A stretch of DNA of 64,000 bases, from the NCBI GenBank assembly GCA_900095095.1, contig FMBT01000405.1, positions 1-64,000 on the forward strand. The letters are read 5' to 3'. How positions within the stretch are numbered: the first letter of the stretch is position 1; the number at the start of each line of letters is the position of its first letter. The stretch comes from Fragilariopsis cylindrus CCMP1102. Lineage: Eukaryota; Bacillariophyta; Bacillariophyceae; Bacillariales; Bacillariaceae. The notes under the pieces were generated by a model that did no database searches, had not been told where the DNA came from, and saw nothing but the letters and a program-made list of their open reading frames with translations. This document shows, in pieces, positions 56,182-64,000 of this stretch. The position numbers and the translations under genes were made by a program.

Positions 56182-59144
56182 ATGCGTCGTCATAAAAATG
56201 ATAGATCATCCTCAATGCTACTACTACAAGTACTGCTAATAACAGTCCTTACCACATTTTTGACAACAACGAAGACGAAGACGAATGTTGGATTATTCGT
56301 TCATAGCTTTTCATCGACTTCGTCATCGACTTCATCATACCCTGCCGTCGCTACAAGAGTATCGCAACGTCAAGGAGGAGAAAGGCTGAGCAGTAGCAGT
56401 AGCAGAAATGGTATTCTAACATTGCCTATCGAAAGGACAACCACCACAACAAGACTTTATGCTGCCACAACAACCTCATCGGACGAAACAGATGATACAA
56501 ATAATACAAAGAATATTGATTTTGCTCTACAGAATGGTAAATTTAATTTGAATACAGCATTATTTTGTGCTGGATTAGCATTTGATTCCTATGTGGAACC
56601 ACCACAAGATTCATCACGATGGGAACGTGGTGTAAGTTAAAGTTATATATTTGTCGAATATTCCGTTTACGAATGCTATTACAAAATCTACTTTTACTAA
56701 TAAGTCTTTCATTTCATTTCCCAACCTTTTTTTTGCTTCTTTCTCTGTTTCTCTAAATTAAATCTCGAATTCTCGCTTCTATTCTCATATATATCATATA
56801 GTCCAAAGGGATGAATGTGGCATTTGTCTCCTCAAAGTATACACGTAATTTATATCGTGGGATGGTCGAAGTGACACCGATTGAAGCGACTGATTTACCC
56901 GAAGAAGATTCGTCGATTGAAAGTGTCGCGACGGGGAATGGTGTCGATGTGTGTATTATGTGTGCCGTCGTCGAAGGTAAATTATGGGAAGATGATATTA
57001 AGATGTTAGATACTGATTCCAATCATAATGGTATCTTTTCCTTAAGTGGTGCCGCACATGTGGGTCGATCACGTACTGCATGGGCCAATATTAATGAACA
57101 AAAATCAAAAGCATCGAAAACAAAAAAAAATGGTGATGGTCTTGCATTACCCTATCATATCTCTAAATCATTTCTGAAAAGTGGTAAATCCATATGGACC
57201 GACGATGAACGACCCTATTATATGTACGTACAAGATCCAAGTAATGTACGTCTAGTATTTACATTATTTGATGATGATGTGGTGGGTGCTGGATCGGTAA
57301 TATCTAGTACATCGATATCATTACAAGAATTAATACCAAAAGTGAATTCGAAGGATGATATTATTGATAAAATTAAAAATGATATTGTCACCAAAATGGT
57401 GGCTAAGTCGAAAGCTGGTGAGGAATTAGATGTCTCCAAATTAAATTCGGAAATTAGTACCGCAATTACGAAAGTAGTGGAAACGGATTATACCTGGGAA
57501 GGTCCCTTAAAGATGACCATCAAACCAAAAGTCGAAAATAAAAATACTCAAATTGCCACCGGTGCCGCAGCTGGTGCGATGGTTGCGGGACCGATGGGTG
57601 CTGCTGCGGGTGCAGCATTTGGTGCCTTTTATGAAGGACAAGCCAAAGGTACCGTAACATTAAAATTGCGATATTTGCCGGTTCCACCCAGTACATCTAC
57701 AAGTACTGCATCTGAGAGCAGTAGTCAAGATATCAAATATCGTGTATTAGGTGGATTGCCTGGAATTGATTGGGGTAATTTACATGAATTATATACTAAA
57801 GAAGAAGAAGACAGTAGTACTGATAATGACGATGAGAAAATCTCATCTGAATTGAAATTATTAGGTGGTAATGATTTAGAATTTTGTTTCTTTATTAATC
57901 ATGATAAAACAGGTGCATCGGTTGGTGTATATCGATCATTAGAAAATAAACGAATTATTGTTAGTTTTCGTGGTACGTGTCAACCAATTGATTTAATCAC
58001 AGATGCATCCATCTTTCAAGTTCCGTGGATTGAATCCAAAGAAGGTGAATACAATGATAAAGAATTAAAAAATATTGATCATACAGTATTCCCTATGGTA
58101 CATGTTGGTTTTCGCAAATCAATGGATAGTATTGCACGTCGTTTGAAAACATTAGTATTAGGTACTGTACCACCAGGTGAATCAATAGAAGACTATGAAA
58201 TTCTCGTTACTGGACACTCACTGGGTGGTGCACTGGCAACATTATTTACAGCTGATATTGGTGAATATGGTATTGATGCTGGTCGATCATTACCAACAAA
58301 AACACCCTCTGATCCATGGTGGAAAGGTATTGCATCAACATTTAATTTAGGTGATAATGATGGCAAGGACGCTGTTCCTACTAGTAAAAAAGGACCACCA
58401 CGTCCCAAATCATTAAAAATGTATAATTTTGGTTCACCACGTCCAGGTAATACAGCATTTAGTAACAATTTTGAATTAATGTTAAAAGATGGTAAAATTG
58501 ATGAAGCATATCGTATTGTGAATTCACAAGATATTGTTGCACGTGTTCCTCGTCCAATGTTAAATCTAGGTGTTGATTATGAACATTGTGGTCGGACTGT
58601 ACTAATAGAAGAACCAAACACAGCAACAATCAAGTCCGATAATGTATTATGGATTGAAGGTGAATCTAAATTTGAACGTTTAGATCCAGTACGTGATATG
58701 AAGGGCGCAACAAAAGGGATCTTGTCGAAAGGTACATTCCTTGATGAATTAGTTCAAACATATAAAGGTGATGATGCTGGCCTAGGTAGTGATATTGCTA
58801 TTGATGCTGCTAATGCATTACAACAACTTGTTGTTTCAAATGATGATGATGATGATGACAATGATAAGGATGACGCATCTACTGCATCTACTACCGGAAA
58901 TAGTAATGATTTTACATCCAGATTAAATGCAGTCGCTACACGATTAAAATCAATTGATGTTGCTGATCTAACATCGGTAGTTGGTATTGATAGAAATTAT
59001 GCGAATCGTGAAATTGAATTAGCATCATCATTTATGAAAGGTGATTCATTAGCACATCATTTAGAAGATTCCTATTATAAGGCAATGGGTAGAGCTGTTG
59101 GATATAATACAACTGTTGGTGAAGATATACAAAAATTGGTATAA
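56182..59144 (+). CDS. C2-domain plus class-3 lipase, probably plastid-targeted
   Basis: Two exons (56182-56631 and 56802-59144, phase-0 GTAAGT...ATAG intron) give 930 residues. The N-terminus has a hydrophobic segment (LLLQVLLITVLTTFLTT) ending at VHS-FSS. A signal peptide followed by Phe at the cleavage site is the diatom plastid-import signature, so plastid location is likely but not certain. Residues ~160-330 look like a C2-type membrane-binding region (EVTPIEATDLPEEDSS, YMYVQDPSNVRLVFTLFDDD), with a Gly/Ala-rich hydrophobic hairpin (GAAAGAMVAGPMGAAAGAA). The lipase_3 core carries FRGT (~539), GHSLGG (nucleophile Ser ~623), YNFGSPRPGN, RIVNSQDIVARVPRP and YEHCG. It should hydrolyse acyl-glycerols or galactolipids; the exact substrate is unknown. 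The frame is intact. Confidence 0.87.
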
Positions 59145-59514
59145 ACAACAAACTGGCATTGAAATGATAGAACATAAGATTACGTATTGAACAAGATTCT
59201 AGGCTATGAGAGAGTCCTACTATACTTGCTAGTAGCTAGTAGATAATATTGACTTTAGGTCATTCATTAAATTAATATAATAGCTTATAGAAAAATTTGT
59301 TAATTCTTTCTTTCTATAAGATGAGATTACGCTTACGCTTAGCCTCCTTTTTAATCATACCGCATAAAGATCAGACCACTGACGACGACTGTCGAGAACG
59401 ACGACAGACGGATGTCAGAATTCTATAAAGTAGTAGCACCTACCTAGCATTGTACGTGCGTTTCGGTTCGTCTTCGAATCGTTGTTATGAAACTATAACA
59501 ACATCAGACTTTTA
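59145..59514. other. Intergenic region between convergent genes
   Basis: AT-rich spacer holding both 3' flanks. Nothing else is seen. Confidence 0.5.
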
Positions 59515-60153
59515 TTAATTTACAAATACATAAATTGGTTTTGCATAATCATCCGAAATTTCACCTGTTTTTTTACTTGCTTTGGATTCATAACTTTTTA
59601 CTACCTTACCATCTTTTAATAATATATCTAATTCCGATTGTAATACCATAGTGGATTGTGAGGCATCCTTGGAATCTTTGGATGTCCGAACACCAATATA
59701 CGATGGTCGTTTATATTGATCTAAGAATTGTTTTTTACTTAATTTATCCGATCGTTGTGACTCTTTTTTATATTTCTCAGCATTTGCTTCGGATTGTGCT
59801 TTTAATCGTCCAATGAAATCATCTGATTCATATTTAGGTGTTACTACTGGTGCTGCTACTACTTCTGGTTCTACTGCGGCTACTACTTCTGTTGCTGCTA
59901 CTTCTGCTACTACTACCGGTTCTGGTTCTGAGACTGCTACTACGGCTGCATCATCATCATCAGCAAAAGCAAATGCTGGTGAAGCAACAACGGCAACTAA
60001 TGGTACAATCTTAACAGCTTGATCGATGAAAGTACGACGAGATGATGATGATGATGATCCCGATGATAACGGTGTCCATGCGACTACTGAGGTAGTCGAT
60101 GCAGTACACGCCAACGAAGAAAGGAATAAAGCTGTTGTTGTTGTTGTTTTCAT
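59515..60153 (-). CDS. Probable thylakoid-lumen protein with a tripartite presequence
   Basis: 212 residues from ATG 60153. The signal peptide (TTTALFLSSLACTASTTS) ends at VVA-WTP, an ASAFAP-like plastid import site. A Ser-rich transit part leads to SRRTFIDQAVKIVPLVAVVA, a twin-arginine signal (RR at 39-40) ending near PAFA-FA. This order is what is expected for Tat transport into the thylakoid lumen. The mature part starts with an acidic Asp stretch and a Val/Ala/Glu-rich linker. It then has an ordered ~95-residue domain: YESDDFIGRLKAQSEANAEK, KKQFLDQYKRPSYIGVR and ILLKDGKVVKSYESK. No family is recognised. The frame is intact and intronless. Confidence 0.8.
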   Translation of the reverse strand: MKTTTTTALFLSSLACTASTTSVVAWTPLSSGSSSSSSRRTFIDQAVKIVPLVAVVASPAFAFADDDDAAVVAVSEPEPVVVAEVAATEVVAAVEPEVVAAPVVTPKYESDDFIGRLKAQSEANAEKYKKESQRSDKLSKKQFLDQYKRPSYIGVRTSKDSKDASQSTMVLQSELDILLKDGKVVKSYESKASKKTGEISDDYAKPIYVFVN

Positions 60154-61000
60154 GATCTATTTATTTATTGTTTTCTTGGGGGAGGGAGGTTCGTCTTTTG
60201 TTTTTGTGATGTTTCTTCTATGAAAGGGTTTCTTGTGTGTTTGATAGAATTGATGTTTTTTGTGATGTTATTTTTCAAGAAGGAAAAAAAAAAGAAGGGT
60301 GAAACAAGTACGTACGCGTGGAAGGAAAGTATGGAAAGACTGTCGAGAGTACACGTGTAATATTTTGTATTTTAAAAGAAAAGGAAATTACGCTACTGTA
60401 CTGTGTACTACTTCCTCCAGCGAGCGCTAATTGTCAAGCGCGCTATGTTATGAAAATTTAGCGCATGTATGAACAGGTTCAAAAAGGTCAATCCCAGAAG
60501 ACTCACTGTAAAAAACAACTGCATAATTCATGCAATTTTCAATCAAAAAAAATCATAAATTACACTTGTATTAAACAGAAACGGTTAGTATATTCCTACT
60601 CCTGGTTAAAAATGGGTCTAACAAATATGTTTAGACCTACATTTAAAATGAATAGTTTGTAGGTTGCATGCCGCTGAAAGTACTATAGTTTACTAGTAAT
60701 GTTTAGTAGATCTTAATATTTTAAGGTTTTAGCGTGCATTAGTAGCAAGGAAATTTTCAAACGATAGCGCGCGTGACAATTAGCGCTCGCTGGAGGAAGT
60801 AACTAACTAACTAACTCAAGCTTCCAAAACACCCTCGGCGACATGATGCATTTCGAAGACGGCACTTCGCGAACGACCAAGAATAATAATGAAAACACAC
60901 CACTCAACGAAGTACAATTGCAATTGCAATACACAAGCTACCTACCAATTTACTTACACTATAAACAAGTAACATCTCGAAAGATTCATAATAACTCGAT
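60154..61000. other. Divergent intergenic region carrying a MITE
   Basis: Upstream region shared by the lumen-protein gene (minus) and the DUF2306-like gene (plus). The segment 60303-60400 recurs at 62568-62665. A TA-flanked inverted-repeat element occupies 60411-60799. Confidence 0.6.
60411..60799. mobile_element. TA-flanked MITE, about 389 bp
   Basis: The left end CTTCCTCCAGCGAGCGCTAA continues TTGTCAAGCGCGCTAT; the right end is its reverse complement over ~48 bases with a few differences. TA stands at 60409-60410 and 60800-60801, as for Tc1/mariner-type insertions. The ends CTTCCTCC match the 118-bp element at 51585, but the inner arms differ. The interior has only a short shadow frame. 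Confidence 0.8.
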
Positions 61001-62002
61001 ATGACAATGTCAACGACAAAAACGATGACGAACACCAAACCCAATATATCATCGTCATTATCATCGTGGGATAATCGAACAAGATTTGTTATATCTGGTC
61101 TTGTATTTCTTTTTATTGTTTCATGGACGATGGCATTAGGTCGATTAATTGGTGACAAATTTTGGAATCCATCTAAAAATGTAAAGGAAATTGAGAAAAT
61201 TTTATTATCAGTGTCAATGAACATAACGGAAGAGACGACGATTACGGAAGAATTAGTACCAGATTTACCATGGTTTATTCCAATCTTTCTGAAAGATATT
61301 GGTCTATCATACTATACAACACGGTACATGGTCTTTTTTCCACATGTGATTGGATCCATTTTATGGTGGAATCTATATTTTCTTCAATTAATACCCTCTC
61401 TTAGAAGGAAGTATAAAAAATTTCATCGTGTATTAGGTCGGTTGTTATTGCTGTGTTCTATCGCACAAACGACGTCAGGAATTGGACTAGCCTATATGGG
61501 AAATTCCTCGACCATCAAAATCGTATCCACATTCTTTGGTATTGCAGTTATGTATTGTACCTACTATTCATGGTATTATGCAGCCAACACAATTCAAAAG
61601 GAAATTATGAAACATAAATACTGGGCCACACGATTAGTGGGATATATGCAAGGAATTGCGTTACAGCGTGTATGTATGGTGTTATTAATATTGTCGCATG
61701 AATTAGGTTGGAATGGTTTATATCCACCATTCTTAGTAGATGATAATAATATTGAAGATAATAATGGATCTGAAATTGTAAAACAAATATTTGATGATTC
61801 ATTTATTTGTAGTATCCTTGCTGCTATATACTTCACCGAATGGTATTTAGCTGGCGTCTACGGATGGACAACGGTATCAGCATCAACATCAACAGCGGTA
61901 TCAACAACGGTATCATCATCATCATCTACTGCATCTGCAGCAGTAACCGTTCCTGCTGAACGTCCTATGAATGGTATCAAATTACATCTACATCAAGAAT
62001 AA
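61001..62002 (+). CDS. Polytopic membrane protein of DUF2306 type
   Basis: 333 residues from ATG 61001. Hydrophobic helices appear at about residues 28-48 (FVISGLVFLFIVSWTMALG), 113-130 (FPHVIGSILWWNLYFLQLI), 147-165, 170-195, 218-235 and 268-290. Between the early helices the loop RRKYKKFHRVLGRLLLL matches the R...HR.LGR signature of DUF2306 membrane proteins, followed by QTTSGIGLAYMG and, later, YWATRLVGYMQGIALQR. The biochemical role of this family is unsettled. The C-terminus is a short Ser/Thr/Ala-rich tail. The frame is intact and intronless. Confidence 0.75.
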   Translation: MTMSTTKTMTNTKPNISSSLSSWDNRTRFVISGLVFLFIVSWTMALGRLIGDKFWNPSKNVKEIEKILLSVSMNITEETTITEELVPDLPWFIPIFLKDIGLSYYTTRYMVFFPHVIGSILWWNLYFLQLIPSLRRKYKKFHRVLGRLLLLCSIAQTTSGIGLAYMGNSSTIKIVSTFFGIAVMYCTYYSWYYAANTIQKEIMKHKYWATRLVGYMQGIALQRVCMVLLILSHELGWNGLYPPFLVDDNNIEDNNGSEIVKQIFDDSFICSILAAIYFTEWYLAGVYGWTTVSASTSTAVSTTVSSSSSTASAAVTVPAERPMNGIKLHLHQE

Positions 62003-63038
62003 CAATCACAACGACAACGACAAACGACAAACGCCGCATACACAAAATGCATGCATGCATACGTCACATCACGTATCGGCAACGCAGTGTGTGGGAAGCA
62101 AGACACGGTACGGCGGCTGGTCAACCGCTGAGTGAGAATGACACAAGAACAGTAGTAACGAATAGATGATCACCGCACAACTCGCGTGTTTGTTACTGTT
62201 AAGGAAAAATCCCATGGTGAGGTCCTTATTATTAGCTACAGTAGACTAGCTGATAGGATCGCAGTCCGTGGATGTTTTTACTACTATTAAAAAGAAAAAA
62301 GAAAAAAAACGGAGTATATACAGTACAGGTAGACTGGTGCATTAACATTTTATTGTTATGTGTTTCCCTTTTTTTGAATATTTTTTTATTCTTCTTCTAC
62401 TTCATCAATCTTTTCTTACAGTACTACTAGTATTATTTCTTTGGTCAAACATTCTAGACTAGACTAGACTATCCGATTATGTTAACGATATGAATCATTA
62501 TTATCACCACGATATGAACCATCACGTGCACCACTACCACCACCGTTAGAACAAACAAGAAGCCAAACAAGTACGTACGCGTGGAAGAAAAATAGAGATA
62601 GACTGTAGAGAGCACACGTGAAACTTTTTGTATTTTTAAAAGAAAAAAGAAATTAAACTAACGTACGTACGTAGTACCAGCGTCGACAGTACGGTACGGA
62701 AGACATAAAGTACTTTTTATTGGATATGAATACTTCGACACATTCTTCTAATTTATTTAACCCCTTAATCTAAATCATTTAAGAAAATACTTCGCTCTAA
62801 ACTTGAAGTTCCTAAATAATTTGAAGTTTTTGAGCGAATTACCGGTATGAGATTTTTTAGACATTATTACGATAATATATATGGAAACAATAATAATGCA
62901 TGTACAATGTCTAGTATGTACGCTCCTCTCTCTCTCTCTGTTATGAGAGTAAATATCAAAAGCATTGATACTACGATTATATATACTGGTATATCGATTC
63001 GCACAATACAGTATTAGCTGTTCAGGTAGTAAACAGTT
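62003..63038. other. Intergenic region made partly of copied fragments
   Basis: Contains a ~400-bp mosaic of two fragments duplicated from elsewhere in the window (62266-62665) and a TC run near 62923-62940. The rest is AT-rich and without a gene. Confidence 0.55.
62266..62665 (+). repeat. Mosaic of two duplicated gene-flank fragments
   Basis: 62266-62545 is a diverged copy of about 44350-44705, the 3' flank and last codons of the Spondin_N gene: GTGGATGTTTTTAC, CATTTTATTGTTATGTGTTT, CTAGACTAGACTATCCGATT and TATCACCACGATA. 62568-62665 is a copy of 60303-60400, the upstream region of the lumen-protein gene: AACAAGTACGTACGCGTGGA, GAGCACACGTG and TTTTAAAAGAAAA. The two lie side by side, separated by ~20 bases. 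Confidence 0.85.
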
Positions 63039-64000
63039 ATGGTGATACGAACACGTACTAGGAATAGTAATAGTAGATCAACTAATAATAAAACTAGTAA
63101 TAGTAGTAGAAAAGATCTATTACTGCAGACGAATAAGAATTCCGTACATAAATATAATCGTAATAAAGATCTGAAGCAGAGTTCTAATAGTAATAGAACA
63201 GATCCACTGCAGGGTAGTAATAGTGTACATCGTCGTCGTTCCTCATTAAAATCAGTATCATCTGTAGTATCATCATCTACTGCTACTGATAATAATCCAC
63301 AAGAAATATTTTCAATGTTAGATCCAATTGAAAGTCATCGAAAAAAAAATGGACAAGAAAACAAAAACCAACGACGAAATAAGCAGAAGAAGAAGAAGAA
63401 GATAATTTATGATGACGAGGATGACTGGAGCGGCAGTAATAGTGAGAGTGAGAGGAGTGGGACACAATACAGTAGTAATCCTTATTTGGCAGAATCAGCA
63501 TCATTGTTTTCAGAATCAACATCATCATCTTCTTCTTTTAATTATGATGATGATGTTGTAATCACGGCACCAACAAGGAAAGAAAAGGAGCAGCAACAGC
63601 AGCAGGAACGATCAACAAAGAAATCTATCAAAAGTAGTAAAGAAAAAATTGCAGTTCAGGACGATGAGAATGATGATGATGAACAAATTATGGTAACTAA
63701 GTCTTTTTCTTTTTCATCAAGGAATAATAAGTCAAAGTCAACAAAAACAAAAACGAAAACAAAAATTATCAAAAAAAAGGAAAAGAATCCTCCGAAATAA
63801 AGAAAAACAGTAAGACGAGCAGTAGTCGTCGTGGTCAAGATGTTGTGGTCGAACAAAAAGACATGTCTGAAGAAGATGATGATGAAGATGATTCCATTAA
63901 TAATAATAAAATAGCAACAAGTACAAGCAGTACAAAATCATTAGTACAACAAAGATCATCATCATTATTATGGAATTCACTTAGTAATAAAAGTGTTAAT
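63039..64000 (+). CDS. Disordered Ser/Asn/Lys-rich protein, cut by the right window edge
   Basis: ATG 63039 opens MVIRTRTRNSNSRSTNN and runs to a stop at 63800. Motifs include IFSMLDPIESHRKK, a Lys run, YDDEDDWSGSNSESERSG and SSNPYLAESASLFSES. After an A8 run near 63774 another frame continues as GKESSEIKKNSKTSSSRRGQ, then LVQQRSSSLLWNSLSN, and remains open to the window end. I read one gene with a one-base loss in the A run. No domain is recognised; a nuclear or scaffold role would be a guess. Confidence 0.5.

Noticed and set aside
1-64000. CRISPR arrays, bacterial operons, virus-derived genes
   Set aside because: The tandem repeats lack unique spacers of constant size, genes carry spliceosomal introns, and no capsid, envelope or polymerase motif was seen.

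Overview
This is nuclear DNA from a eukaryote, most likely a diatom and probably a cold-water pennate one near Fragilariopsis or Pseudo-nitzschia. Evidence: short AT-rich GTAAGT...AG introns; many acidic, Ser, Asn and Gln low-complexity proteins; bipartite plastid presequences typical of red-lineage secondary plastids; a twin-arginine thylakoid-lumen presequence; and a DUF3494 ice-binding protein, a family well known from polar diatoms. No prokaryotic operons, rRNA or tRNA genes were seen. Species is inference.

Layout. 0-14 kb: start of a secreted protein running off the left edge (minus), an F-box/WD40-like protein (plus), a VPS50/syndetin gene (minus) with a very long disordered reading frame directly upstream that may be its N-terminus, and a two-exon seven-helix receptor (minus). 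14-32 kb: a repeat-rich block. A decayed gene copy (14.5-17.1 kb) and its better-preserved paralog (30.8-31.8 kb) lie outside two related non-coding repeat regions (about 17.3-21.2 and 27.4-30.45 kb, the first holding twelve ~189-bp satellite monomers). Inside these sits an intact 14-exon gene for a secreted berberine-bridge-type FAD oxidase fused to a fasciclin (FAS1) domain. 32-47 kb: a TPR protein, a multi-AT-hook protein, two disordered proteins, the ice-binding protein and a membrane-anchored Spondin_N protein. 47-64 kb: an SR-rich, probably tail-anchored protein, a small membrane protein, an SH3 protein, another degenerate repeat block, a C2 plus class-3 lipase with a likely plastid presequence, a thylakoid-lumen protein, a DUF2306-like membrane protein and a disordered protein running off the right edge. 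Three short inverted-repeat elements (MITE-like) lie at 47.2, 51.6 and 60.4 kb.

The genes form no single pathway. Recurrent themes are membrane traffic (VPS50, SH3/NPF protein), the cell surface or secreted layer (FAD oxidase-FAS1, Spondin_N protein, ice-binding protein, receptor) and the plastid (lipase, lumen protein).

A cross-cutting observation is that many reading frames are interrupted by apparent one-base losses, mostly in homopolymers or simple repeats, with convincing coding sequence continuing in the next frame. Several other genes (FAD oxidase-FAS1, lipase, Spondin_N, ice-binding, SH3, DUF2306) are clean. I read most of these breaks as consensus errors, but the VPS50 cluster could be real decay. 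All names come from reading motifs by eye; no database search was run.
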